13,099 nucleotides of DNA from NCBI GenBank assembly GCA_945872805.1, contig CAMCBE010000017.1:1-13099 (forward strand), written 5' to 3'. The DNA comes from Chitinophaga pinensis (GTDB lineage: Bacteria > Bacteroidota > Bacteroidia > Chitinophagales > Chitinophagaceae). The position numbers and the translations under genes are program-made. Every line of letters begins with the position of its first letter. Within the stretch, counting starts at the first letter, position 1. Shown one piece after another: positions 1 through 6,731 of this stretch. The notes under the pieces were generated by a model that was given only the letters and a program-made list of their open reading frames with translations, did not search any database and was not told the origin of the DNA.

Positions 1-210
1 GTTCTCTTCTATCTGATTGACCTTTTTGTTGAAATCGACAACCTCCACGTTTTCACCGTTTATCGATCCAATAGTTGTAGACTGTCCACTCAACATGCTG
101 CCGCCATTTCCCACAAATGCATCTTGCACTAGAAAACCGATAAGACTAATAGAAATTAACCCGGTTAATATAACCGCGCCCCTGTCTCTGATTTGCTGAA
201 TTATTGACAT
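1..210 (-). CDS. PpiD-type peptidyl-prolyl isomerase, N-terminal fragment
   Basis: Only the first 70 codons lie in the window; the gene continues beyond the left edge. The protein starts MSIIQQIRDRGAVILTGLIS, a short cytoplasmic stretch with basic residues followed by one hydrophobic segment (about residues 12-28). It then enters a periplasmic region with a 'TTIGSINGENVEVVDFNKKV' stretch at about residues 45-64. A single N-terminal anchor followed by 'G.INGe.V...dF...v' is typical of the SurA/PpiD N-terminal chaperone domain in Bacteroidota peptidylprolyl isomerases, which help fold outer-membrane and secreted proteins. The catalytic parvulin domain would lie outside the window, so the activity is inferred from family knowledge. 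The ATG at 208-210 is the natural start: it directly precedes the anchor and sits about 21 nt below a good Bacteroidota promoter. The gene is divergent from the lipoprotein gene at 761. Confidence 0.72.
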   Translation of the reverse strand, partial: MSIIQQIRDRGAVILTGLISISLIGFLVQDAFVGNGGSMLSGQSTTIGSINGENVEVVDFNKKVNQIEEN

Positions 211-234
211 AATATTAATTTAGTAAAGAGGGAG

Positions 235-265
235 CAAAAATAAGGTAAAAATGGTTATTAACAAA
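235..265 (-). promoter_or_regulatory. Bacteroidota-type promoter for the PpiD-like gene
   Basis: On the minus strand, TTTG (265-262) is followed after 19 nt by TATTTTTG (242-235). This matches the Bacteroidota -33/-7 consensus TTTG-N17..23-TAnnTTTG exactly. Transcription would start near 231, giving a leader of about 21 nt before the ATG at 210. The -33 element lies directly beside a DnaA-box match (267-275), so DnaA could in principle compete with RNA polymerase here. Confidence 0.65.
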
Positions 266-266
266 C

Positions 267-275
267 TGTGGAAAA
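267..275 (-). promoter_or_regulatory. DnaA-box match TTTTCCACA
   Basis: This is an exact match to TTWTNCACA on the minus strand, next to the -33 element of the PpiD-like gene promoter. It belongs to the cluster in 211-760. Confidence 0.5.
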
Positions 276-299
276 CGCTCCAAAAAACCTGTTTTTTTA

Positions 300-444
300 G
301 CATTTTGTGGGGTTTTTCGAATTAAAACAACCCTTTTCGAGATAATTCACATCTGTTTGTTAATAAGCAATTATTGCTGTGGATTTCTGTCGTTTTTGAC
401 AAGATAATTGTGGAAATTATAAAATATCTTTTGGCATTTTGTGG
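300..444 (+). repeat. Pair of 11-bp direct repeats GCATTTTGTGG
   Basis: GCATTTTGTGG occurs at 300-310 and again at 434-444, a 134-bp period, inside the candidate origin region. Both copies are followed by G/T-rich sequence. They share the TGTGG core of the DnaA-like boxes around them and may be weak members of the same set, or chance. Confidence 0.35.
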
Positions 445-466
445 TGGTGGCTTGTTCTCTTTCTAT

Positions 467-475
467 TTTTTCACA
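467..475 (+). promoter_or_regulatory. DnaA-box match TTTTTCACA
   Basis: This is an exact match to TTWTNCACA on the plus strand, inside a T-rich run. It is the weakest looking of the four because of that low-complexity context. Confidence 0.4.
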
Positions 476-548
476 TTTTACTATCGATACATTAACATCA
501 ATTTTAAAAAAGATAGAAATGTGAATTAATTATATGAATAATTTTAAT

Positions 549-557
549 TGTGGATAA
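549..557 (-). promoter_or_regulatory. Perfect DnaA box TTATCCACA
   Basis: TGTGGATAA on the plus strand is the exact complement of the classic high-affinity DnaA box. It is followed on the plus side by the most AT-rich part of the gap (about 575-735), the arrangement expected of an origin box next to an unwinding element. Confidence 0.55.
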
Positions 558-624
558 GGATATAAAATTCTCACTAAATCATACATTTTAAAAAAAATAA
601 AATGTTAATAAGTGAAAAAAAAAG

Positions 625-636
625 TGATTTAAATCA
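625..636. promoter_or_regulatory. CRP/FNR-like palindrome, copy 1
   Basis: TGATTTAAATCA is a perfect 12-bp palindrome resembling the CRP/FNR-family half-site pair TGAT-N4-ATCA. An identical copy lies upstream of the universal stress protein gene (12999-13010). A one-mismatch -7-like element, TAGGTTTT, lies 19 nt downstream at 656-663, but it is about 97 bp before the ATG at 761. The regulated gene is therefore uncertain. Confidence 0.4.
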
Positions 637-749
637 GGAAAAATAATAATGATTATAGGTTTTCAACATATTAACACCCGTAATAGTAATAAGTGTTTAT
701 ATAAATAAAGTAATATTATTAAATACTACAATAGATATCAACATTAAAT

Positions 750-758
750 TTTTACACA
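750..758 (+). promoter_or_regulatory. DnaA-box match TTTTACACA
   Basis: This is an exact match to TTWTNCACA on the plus strand, ending 2 nt before the ATG of the lipoprotein gene. That position is unusual for an origin box and could also allow DnaA to block expression of the gene. Confidence 0.4.
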
Positions 759-760
759 CT

Positions 761-1195
761 ATGCTTAAATTTTTTAGTTCACTATTTATTCTTTCTTTTT
801 TTATTTCTTGTTCTGGGATACGATTAATCCAAGACTATGATTCTATTTCAGATAATCGAATAAATTCACTTCAAGAGAAAACTGCTAAATTTTTTATAAA
901 AGTAGATCGTCAATTTGCTAAACCTGATTTGAATTACGAAAATTTTATTTCTTTTTATGATGATTCTAAAGCTGATATAAATGTTTTACTAGTTAGAAAT
1001 AGGGCATTATATAAAACATCAATTACACAACAATAATTAGAATCTTTATTAATTCAATTTAATTCTTTAGAATTATTACATAAGAAAGGTTTTAATTATA
1101 AAGAAGAAATTAATATCATCAAATCTGCCATCGAAAATTCATTTACCGCAATTCTACAATTTCAGTTATCTTTAAAAAAAAGATCAAACACGTAA
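761..1195 (+). pseudogene. Small lipoprotein gene interrupted by an in-frame TAA at codon 92
   Basis: The reading frame opens with a lipoprotein signal: hydrophobic residues 2-15, then FIS|C with the lipidated Cys at residue 17, so the product would be anchored in a membrane. It stops at TAA 1034-1036 after 91 residues. The same frame then continues with no further stop for 52 codons, through a plausible segment (starting LESLLIQFNSLELLHKKGF), to a second TAA at 1193-1195, only 6 nt before the next gene. Together the parts give a protein of about 143 residues plus the interrupting codon. The context is CAA CAA TAA TTA, so one C-to-T change in a third CAA would create the stop. The layout resembles small, mostly helical Bacteroidota lipoproteins of unknown function, as I recall them. 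Alternatives are a sequencing error, stop-codon readthrough or a functional truncated form. Confidence 0.65.
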
Positions 1196-1201
1196 ATTAT
1201 A

Positions 1202-1540
1202 ATGTTCAAGCATAAATTAATATTTTCAGATATTCTTGATGAAATGTCTTCTGCTGCAAAAAAAGTTCTTAAGGCTAGATGGAAGAAAGTTAAACCACTT
1301 GCAGAACTACAGTTAAAAAGTATAATCCATAATCTTGAACAAATTGCAGAATTAAAATTACAAGGTAAAATTACTGAAGATCAAGCTAGGCTTCATTTAA
1401 TGATTCAAAAAGAATCTATCAGAACCATATTATTAAGTTTTGAAGGTATTGGTATTGTTACTGCAGAAGAAGCAATTAATTCAGCCTTATCCTCTGTAAG
1501 AACTATTGTGAATAAAGCAATTGGTTGGAAAATATTATAA
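1202..1540 (+). CDS. Hypothetical helical protein
   Basis: I do not recognise a named family in this 112-residue protein. It looks almost entirely helical and carries Lys/Arg-rich stretches near the N-terminus (about residues 20-32). A run with repeated Leu/Ile spacing (about 33-75, around LAELQLKSIIHNLEQIAELK) suggests an amphipathic helix or coiled coil. The C-terminal part (about 80-108) is a small, Ala/Ile/Val-rich helix with no charge cluster long enough for a clear membrane span. It has no signal peptide. It starts 6 nt after the end of the broken lipoprotein frame and ends 1 nt before the HAD gene, so the three form one transcription unit. That pairing suggests a role linked to the lipoprotein, but this is only inference from position. 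Confidence 0.7.
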   Translation: MFKHKLIFSDILDEMSSAAKKVLKARWKKVKPLAELQLKSIIHNLEQIAELKLQGKITEDQARLHLMIQKESIRTILLSFEGIGIVTAEEAINSALSSVRTIVNKAIGWKIL

Positions 1541-1541
1541 A

Positions 1542-2153
1542 ATGAATTCTATAAAAAATATAATTTTTGATCTGGGAGGTGTTTTAATAGACTGGAACCC
1601 AGATTACATGTATAAAAAACTTATCCCTGATATAGAATATAGAAACTGGTTTTTAAATACTATTTGTACCCTCGACTGGAATGAAAAGCAAGATGGTGGT
1701 AGAACTATAGAAGCTGCAACGAATGAGCTGATTACTCAATTTCCTGAGCATAAAGAAAATATATTAGCTTATTATAATCGATGGGAAGAAATGTTAAATG
1801 GTCCAATTTCGGGTACTGTTGATTTGTTTAGAAATTTAAAAGAAGATAAGAGCTTGAAAATATATGCTCTTACAAATTGGTCTGCAGAAACATTCCCACG
1901 TGCGTTAGTATTATTTGATTTTTTACATTGGTTTGATGGTAGAATTGTATCTGGTGAGGAAAACACTAGAAAACCCCATAAAGAAATTTATGAACTTATT
2001 ATTAATAGATTTTCTTTAAATAAAGAAGAAACTATTTTCATAGATGATAATTTAAGAAACATACTTGCTGCAGAAGAATTTGGTATAAAATCAATTCATT
2101 TCAAATCACCTGAATTACTAAAATCTTCTTTACAGGGTTTGCAGCTTTTATAA
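1542..2153 (+). CDS. HAD-superfamily hydrolase (YihX-like phosphatase type)
   Basis: This 203-residue cytoplasmic protein carries all four HAD motifs. Motif I is FDLGGV with the nucleophile Asp10. Motif II is ALTNW with Thr111. Motif III is Lys144 in RKPHKEIY. Motif IV is IFIDDN with Asp168/Asp169. Gly12 replaces the usual second motif-I Asp, as in YihX-like sugar-phosphate phosphatases and haloacid-dehalogenase relatives. A small-molecule phosphatase or dehalogenase role is therefore likely, but the substrate cannot be told. I chose the ATG at 1542 because it follows the previous stop by 1 nt and starts just before motif I. An upstream in-frame ATG at 1521 would add seven unconserved-looking residues and overlap the previous gene. 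The stop codon directly abuts the feoB stop on the other strand. Confidence 0.88.
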   Translation: MNSIKNIIFDLGGVLIDWNPDYMYKKLIPDIEYRNWFLNTICTLDWNEKQDGGRTIEAATNELITQFPEHKENILAYYNRWEEMLNGPISGTVDLFRNLKEDKSLKIYALTNWSAETFPRALVLFDFLHWFDGRIVSGEENTRKPHKEIYELIINRFSLNKEETIFIDDNLRNILAAEEFGIKSIHFKSPELLKSSLQGLQLL

Positions 2154-4271
2154 CTATTTCATTACTTGATATATTATAAGACTAAATATATAAGCTAGTC
2201 CAGTCATGTACAACAATTGAATCAGAGGCCATTTCCAGCTCCCTGTTTCCCTTTTAACCACAGCAAGCGTACTCATGCATTGCATAGCTAATAGATAGAA
2301 TATTAAGAGGGATAATCCTGTTGCAGTAGTATATACAGGTGAACCATCAATTCTCCGAGCTGATTGCATTTTATTACGCAATGTGCTACTATTTTCGTCT
2401 GCACCATCACCAACGCTATATAGTGTTGCCATTGTTCCCACAAATACTTCCCTAGCTGCAAACGAAGTAATTAGTGCTATTCCAATTTTCCAATCATAGC
2501 CCAGTGGCTTAATTACAGGCTCAATTGCTCTGCCCATAATCCCAGCATAAGAGAATTCTAATAAGGCATTTGATTTCTCTGTATTATATATTTTTACGTT
2601 CTCTGGATGTAAAGCCAGTTGCTCTTGGTAATGCTTATTAATCTCCTCGCGTTTATTCCCTGGACCAAATGAACTTAAGCCCCAAAGAATTAGCGATATC
2701 AATAGTATTATTCTTCCAGCATCAAATACAAACACTTTGGCCTTTTCTATCATTGTTATGATGATATTTTTCCATCTAGGCTGCTTGTAAACTGGTAGTT
2801 CTAATATGAAATAACTCTTTTCTTTAATCTTAATGAATAGATTCAAAACGTAGGATACAATTAGCGCAATTAGAATTCCAAATACATATAATCCCATTAA
2901 TACAAGTCCTTGAAGACTCAATACACCCAATATGTGTTTGTTTGGTATGATAAGAGAGGTTAAAATCGTGAAAACAGGAAGCCTTGCACTACAACTCATA
3001 AATGGCGTTACCATAATGGTTAATAGCCGTTCTTTTTTATTTTCTATATTTCGTGCACTCATGATGGCAGGAACAGCACAAGCAAATCCACCAATCATCG
3101 GCATAACACTTTTACCATTCAGTCCTACTTTCCTCATTATACGATCCGAAAGAAAGCTGATTCTCGCCATATATCCCGTATCCTCCAATAATGTAATCAA
3201 TCCAAATAATATCATTATTTGTGGGACAAATACTAATATTCCACCAATACCAGCTAATACTCCGTTTATTAATAAATCAGCCACCCAACCAGTTGGTAAA
3301 CTATTACCAAGTAAACCCCCGAGTTGACTAACGCCATATTCTATTGTATTCATCGGAAACTCAGCCATCCAAAACACACTCTGAAATAAGATGAACAATA
3401 CCACTCCCATGATCAAATACCCATATGTTCTATGTAAAAAGAAATGATCTAACTGTTCAGAATATCGTTTCTTTTTTTCTGGACTATCTTCTTCTACTGT
3501 TTTCTGAACAATCTGTCTTATTTTTTTATATCGAAGCTGAATATCTTCTGCTTGTATCCTAGTGTGATTGAATTTATATTTCTCTTCAATTCTTTCAATC
3601 TCACCCTGAGTCTTATCATCTAACTGAAATGATTCGTGATTTATTAGATGATGTATAGCTGAATAATTGCTGATGTTTGGAATCAACTTCTGTATTTCTT
3701 CAATAGCTTCTTTTGCTAGCTCTTCAATATTAAAAAAATCGTTGCCAGCTTGTTCAGTCAACATCAATTGTGATATAGTTGATTTTAGTTGATCCACGCC
3801 CTTTCCTGTTCGTGCATTAACGGCCACTATGGGCACTTGCATTTCTCTTGAAAGTCCATCAATATCAATTGTGATGCCTCTTTTTTTAGCAATATCACTC
3901 ATGGTTAAGGCAACAATAACTGGTACTTTCAAGTCTATCACTTGAGAAACGTATAATAAATTTCTCCTTAGGCTACTTGCATCTACTACTACTATAGCAA
4001 GGTCTATTCCTTCATTTTCTTCTGGCGTCATCAATTGTTTGTAAGAAACCCACTCATCACTTCTTCTTGGGTATAAACTATAGGCACCAGGCAAATCAAT
4101 GACGTTATACGACAGTTTATTTTGTAATACAACTTGACCAATTTTCTTTTCAACCGTAACGCCGGGAAAATTTCCTACTTTTTGGCGCATACCCGTAAGT
4201 AGATTAAATAATGAACTTTTTCCACTATTTGGGTTACCCAATAAACCTATATGTAGTTTTTTACTTAACAT
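2154..4271 (-). CDS. feoB: Ferrous iron transporter FeoB
   Basis: FeoB (705 aa) is the GTPase-linked inner-membrane Fe2+ importer. The cytosolic G domain has G1 GNPNSGKS (12-19), the switch-I PGVTVEKK stretch with Thr39, G3 DLPG (59-62) and a G5-like NARTGKG (152-158). A helical, charged GDI-like spacer covers about 180-275. The membrane domain follows from about 283, with the two FeoB gate regions: GGFACAVPAIMSAR (Cys398) and PFMSCSARLPVF (Cys427). Length is near the family norm for a FeoB without a fused FeoA, and no feoA is adjacent. G4 reads TMSD (123-126) where the family has NxxD; the Asn that reads guanine is Thr here, which may lower nucleotide specificity or may be normal in this lineage. 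It is divergent from the M28 peptidase and transcribed alone. The start at 4271 directly precedes the first beta strand of the G domain. Confidence 0.96.
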   Translation of the reverse strand: MLSKKLHIGLLGNPNSGKSSLFNLLTGMRQKVGNFPGVTVEKKIGQVVLQNKLSYNVIDLPGAYSLYPRRSDEWVSYKQLMTPEENEGIDLAIVVVDASSLRRNLLYVSQVIDLKVPVIVALTMSDIAKKRGITIDIDGLSREMQVPIVAVNARTGKGVDQLKSTISQLMLTEQAGNDFFNIEELAKEAIEEIQKLIPNISNYSAIHHLINHESFQLDDKTQGEIERIEEKYKFNHTRIQAEDIQLRYKKIRQIVQKTVEEDSPEKKKRYSEQLDHFFLHRTYGYLIMGVVLFILFQSVFWMAEFPMNTIEYGVSQLGGLLGNSLPTGWVADLLINGVLAGIGGILVFVPQIMILFGLITLLEDTGYMARISFLSDRIMRKVGLNGKSVMPMIGGFACAVPAIMSARNIENKKERLLTIMVTPFMSCSARLPVFTILTSLIIPNKHILGVLSLQGLVLMGLYVFGILIALIVSYVLNLFIKIKEKSYFILELPVYKQPRWKNIIITMIEKAKVFVFDAGRIILLISLILWGLSSFGPGNKREEINKHYQEQLALHPENVKIYNTEKSNALLEFSYAGIMGRAIEPVIKPLGYDWKIGIALITSFAAREVFVGTMATLYSVGDGADENSSTLRNKMQSARRIDGSPVYTTATGLSLLIFYLLAMQCMSTLAVVKRETGSWKWPLIQLLYMTGLAYIFSLIIYQVMK

Positions 4272-4282
4272 GATGACTATTA

Positions 4283-4290
4283 CAAAGTTA
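4283..4290 (-). promoter_or_regulatory. -7 promoter element upstream of feoB
   Basis: TAACTTTG on the minus strand is an exact match to TAnnTTTG, 11 nt upstream of the feoB ATG, predicting a very short leader. No TTG is visible at the -33 distance, which would fit an activator-dependent or weak promoter. I did not find a Fur-type box in the 111-bp divergent gap. Confidence 0.5.
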
Positions 4291-4377
4291 ACCCCAATTA
4301 TTAACCCGTTATTTACGAAAAAAGTAAAAAGGCACTCTTTTCAGAATAAGTTTATACCTCACCTCCCATAAGTATCA

Positions 4378-4385
4378 TATTTTTG
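4378..4385 (+). promoter_or_regulatory. -7 promoter element upstream of the M28 peptidase operon
   Basis: TATTTTTG on the plus strand is an exact TAnnTTTG match. Transcription would start near 4390, which rules out the TTG at 4383 as a start codon and favours the ATGs at 4392, 4395 or 4401. The transcript would be nearly leaderless. A clear -33 TTG is not seen. Confidence 0.5.
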
Positions 4386-4391
4386 CATCAA

Positions 4392-6044
4392 ATGATGAAC
4401 ATGTTCAGGTTATTAATTGTCTTTCTTTTGATTGCAAACATTGCTTCTGCTCAAAAGACGAGAAAAGCAGATAAGGAAACTTTAAAATATTTAAAAGGGA
4501 ATATTGAATATCTCTCTTCTGATCAATTGGAAGGAAGAAGAGCGGGAACTCCCGGTGAATCGCTTGCAGCCGATTTTATTGCAAGTAAATTCAAGGAAAT
4601 TGGACTATTACCAAAAGGATCTGAAGATTCTTATTTTCAGCCTTTTACTATATCTGACGGTAGACAAATACTTCCTGATACTTATTTAAGCTTGAATAAT
4701 CAGGTGTTGACTCCTGGAATCGAATTTTTCCCACTCTCTAATAGTAAAGAATCTTCAACAATAAAAGCACAAGTTTCTCCGTCCTTGACTGAAAATGATC
4801 AGCCTTGGTTAATTGATATTGCTGATGATCTTGACAACAATAAAGAAAATCCACATTTTGATGTTTCTAATTTAATCAACTCCCTCATTAATAAATCTAA
4901 GGACAAGGGAGCTTCTTCTGTCATTTTTTTCAATAGTGGGGATATTGATGATCATATTTCATTTGATGACAAAGATCGATCAGAGTCTACTATTATACCG
5001 GCTTTATACATTACTAAAAATGCCGTGAAAACGTATCTGCAAGATTTGAATTCAACCTATGATTTACAATTCAACGTTGCAATAGGTCCTAAGATCAGGC
5101 ATTCAAAAAATATTATTGGATATATTGATAATAAAGCAAAACTCACTGTTGTTCTAGGTGCACACTTTGATCACTTGGGCTATGGGGAAGATGGAAATTC
5201 AATGCTACGTAGCGGGGAACGACTAATTCATAACGGTGCAGATGATAATGCAAGTGGCACAGCAGCGCTTATTGAATTAGCTTTCTTATTGAACAAGAGT
5301 AAATCAAAGCAGTTTAATTATTTATTTATTGCTTTTTCAGCCGAAGAACTTGGACTGAATGGTTCAAAATATTTTTCAGAGAATCCTACTATCTCTTTGA
5401 ATACGGTAAACTATATGATCAATATGGATATGGTGGGAAGAATGAATGATAGTACACGTGTAATTACGATTGGCGGGTATGGCACATCTCCCTCTTGGAA
5501 ACCATTAATTGATAACATCAAGGATAATCCTTTTGTCATAAAATATGATTCAAGTGGCACAGGACCTAGCGATCATACCTCCTTTTATAGAAAAGATATT
5601 CCAGTACTTTTCTTTTTTACTGGCTTGCATACTGATTACCATAAACCAAGTGATGATGCTGATAAAATTAATTATGTTGGGGAGTTAAAAATTATCTATT
5701 TCATTAAACAACTCATTGAAAATGATAAACAGCATGAAAAAATTGCTTTTACTAAAACTAGAGAGCAGTCTTCCGGCTCTTCTACTCGTTTTAGTGTTTC
5801 TTTAGGTATCATGCCAGATTATACTTTCCCTGGTAATGGCGTTCGTGTTGATGGCGTTTCAGATGGTCGGCCTGCAAAGAAAGCTGGTATTTTAACGGGC
5901 GATGTAATTAGACAACTTGGTGATTTCAAAACTTCGTCTGTAGAATCATACATGCAAGCACTATCCAAATTCAAGAAGGGAGATAAAACTAATGTTATCA
6001 TTCTACGCGGGGAAACGGAATTAGTTTACGAAATTATTTTCTAA
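4392..6044 (+). CDS. Secreted M28 zinc metallopeptidase with C-terminal PDZ domain
   Basis: This protein (about 550 aa) has a signal peptide (hydrophobic core LLIVFLLIANIASA, then Gln), so it is exported or lipid-free periplasmic. Numbered from the ATG at 4392, the M28 catalytic domain shows all di-zinc ligand regions: AHFDH (His258), GADDNASG (about 282-289), SAEELG with Glu318/Glu319, NMDMVGRM (Asp346) and TDYHKPSD (His417). A segment at about 95-230 inserted before the catalytic core resembles the position of a PA-like lid domain. The last 80 residues (LGIMPDYTF onward, with RPAKKAGILTGDVI) form a PDZ domain that probably docks peptide ends. The family removes N-terminal residues from peptides; the exact substrate is unknown. 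The longest frame begins at a TTG (4383), but that lies inside the promoter element. ATG 4395 or 4401 are also possible starts. It overlaps the next gene in a TAATG. Confidence 0.92.
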   Translation: MMNMFRLLIVFLLIANIASAQKTRKADKETLKYLKGNIEYLSSDQLEGRRAGTPGESLAADFIASKFKEIGLLPKGSEDSYFQPFTISDGRQILPDTYLSLNNQVLTPGIEFFPLSNSKESSTIKAQVSPSLTENDQPWLIDIADDLDNNKENPHFDVSNLINSLINKSKDKGASSVIFFNSGDIDDHISFDDKDRSESTIIPALYITKNAVKTYLQDLNSTYDLQFNVAIGPKIRHSKNIIGYIDNKAKLTVVLGAHFDHLGYGEDGNSMLRSGERLIHNGADDNASGTAALIELAFLLNKSKSKQFNYLFIAFSAEELGLNGSKYFSENPTISLNTVNYMINMDMVGRMNDSTRVITIGGYGTSPSWKPLIDNIKDNPFVIKYDSSGTGPSDHTSFYRKDIPVLFFFTGLHTDYHKPSDDADKINYVGELKIIYFIKQLIENDKQHEKIAFTKTREQSSGSSTRFSVSLGIMPDYTFPGNGVRVDGVSDGRPAKKAGILTGDVIRQLGDFKTSSVESYMQALSKFKKGDKTNVIILRGETELVYEIIF

Positions 6045-6481
6045 TGAAACTAAAGCTCAATGATGATCAAATGTCTGATAATTTTTTCGAGGGAACTCGT
6101 ATTTTAGGCATTGCTTCAACGTTAAAAAATTATCAGCTTTGTTTTCATATTGAAAAAGAATTATTCATAGATTTTCGTACCTCAGCTGATCTTCAAATTC
6201 CATTAGAAAAAAATAAGCGATCATATTCTTTCACTGTATATGAATTTATTCAACCGAACATAGCAACAGAACACTTTCTTTATAGTAACAAAAATGATGG
6301 AGAAGCCTTATTACCTGAACTTCAGTATCTTGACTTTATTTGGCTTCTAAAAGGAGATCATTTTTTCATTGATGATGAATTTACTACACTTCAACAACGG
6401 CTAAGGTCAATTACTGGCATCCAGCTTGTAACGGAAGTTTCTCAGGATAAAATAAAATCAAAAGATAATCTTCAATTATAA
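6044..6481 (+). CDS. IPExxxVDY family protein
   Basis: This 145-residue cytoplasmic protein is of unknown function. The C-terminal half holds LLPELQYLDFIWLL (about residues 88-101), a conservative variant of the IPExxxVDYfl signature that names a small Bacteroidota-restricted family. Upstream, 'GIASTLKNYQLCFHIEKEL' (about 22-40) matches the family's usual 'gI.S.l.dYrLay.lN..L' layout. It looks like a compact alpha/beta fold with no signal peptide or membrane segment. The last 25 residues, after the motif, are polar and probably variable. Translation is coupled to the peptidase gene by the TAATG overlap, and the dehydratase gene follows after 6 nt, so it is the middle gene of a three-gene operon. 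In many Bacteroidota, as I recall, such genes sit near housekeeping genes, which does not reveal its role. Confidence 0.72.
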   Translation: MKLKLNDDQMSDNFFEGTRILGIASTLKNYQLCFHIEKELFIDFRTSADLQIPLEKNKRSYSFTVYEFIQPNIATEHFLYSNKNDGEALLPELQYLDFIWLLKGDHFFIDDEFTTLQQRLRSITGIQLVTEVSQDKIKSKDNLQL

Positions 6482-6487
6482 TATCTA

Positions 6488-6718
6488 ATGTGGGAAAAAC
6501 AAAATAACAAACTATACAAGAAGTTTATTTTTAAAGACTTCTCATCTGCGTTTTCATTTATGACTCAAGTTGCCATGATTGCAGAAAAAATAGACCACCA
6601 TCCTACTTGGACCAATACGTGGAATAGTGTGGAAATATGGTTATCAACACATGATGCTGGTAATGTAATTACAGAAAAGGATGAAAACTTAGCCAGACTA
6701 ATTGACGCTATACTGTAG
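6488..6718 (+). CDS. 4a-hydroxytetrahydrobiopterin dehydratase (pterin carbinolamine dehydratase)
   Basis: This enzyme dehydrates the 4a-carbinolamine form of tetrahydropterin made by aromatic amino-acid hydroxylases. The 76-residue protein has the PCD signature EKIDHHPTW with the catalytic His37-His38-Pro39, then the strand NSVEIWLSTHDAG with His55, then TEKDENLARLIDAI near the end. It is about 20 residues shorter than typical PCD/DCoH proteins because the usual N-terminal helix before 'W..........F.F.dF' is missing. A stop codon 6 nt upstream in frame (6479-6481) shows that no longer start exists. No phenylalanine hydroxylase lies nearby, so its pterin partner is elsewhere, or it serves another pterin (for example molybdopterin-related) role. 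It is the last gene of the peptidase operon and converges on selD. Confidence 0.9.
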   Translation: MWEKQNNKLYKKFIFKDFSSAFSFMTQVAMIAEKIDHHPTWTNTWNSVEIWLSTHDAGNVITEKDENLARLIDAIL

Positions 6719-6731
6719 TCTATACTACAGT
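6712..6731. terminator. Hairpin between convergent genes, candidate bidirectional terminator
   Basis: ACTGTAG (6712-6718), loop TCTATA, CTACAGT (6725-6731) form a perfect 7-bp inverted repeat. It can be lengthened by about 4 bp (TATA/TATA) across a one-base bulge. The stop codon of the dehydratase gene (TAG, 6716-6718) lies in the left arm, and the selD stop (6720-6722 on the other strand) lies in the loop. Position between convergent genes supports termination in both directions. There is no long U tract, so termination strength is uncertain. Confidence 0.45.

Larger units (their letters stand above)
211..760. other. Candidate replication origin (oriC): AT-rich intergenic region with clustered DnaA boxes
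   Basis: This 550-bp gap between divergent genes has no convincing ORF. I see four exact matches to the DnaA-box consensus TTWTNCACA: TTTTCCACA (267-275, -), TTTTTCACA (467-475, +), TTATCCACA (549-557, -; identical to the classic high-affinity box) and TTTTACACA (750-758, +). Near matches lie at 343-351 (+), 378-386 (-), 409-417 (-) and 520-528 (-). With this base composition I roughly estimate 0.1 exact match by chance in 550 bp. A very AT-rich stretch at about 575-735 follows the best box and could be an unwinding element. No dnaA or dnaN gene is in the window, although many bacterial origins lie away from dnaA. The alternative is a long regulatory region with chance DnaA sites. Confidence 0.45.

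Noticed and set aside
17..199. 60-codon plus-strand frame at the left edge
   Set aside because: It is the antisense shadow of the PpiD-like gene, which has a recognisable signal anchor and promoter on the minus strand.
681..693. TAATAGTAATAAG as DnaA-trio repeats
   Set aside because: Trinucleotide-like periodicity is easy to find in such AT-rich sequence, and it is not directly beside an exact DnaA box.
1521..1541. Upstream ATG for the HAD hydrolase
   Set aside because: It would overlap the previous gene by 20 bp and add residues before the HAD motif I strand; ATG 1542 fits the tight spacing better.
2932..3327. 131-codon plus-strand frame inside feoB
   Set aside because: It is opposite the conserved FeoB membrane domain, whose motifs are clear on the minus strand; no recognisable domain in the shadow.
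4383..4391. TTG start for the M28 peptidase giving three more residues
   Set aside because: The TTG is part of an exact TAnnTTTG promoter element and would lie upstream of the transcript start; ATGs at 4392, 4395 and 4401 lead straight into the signal peptide.
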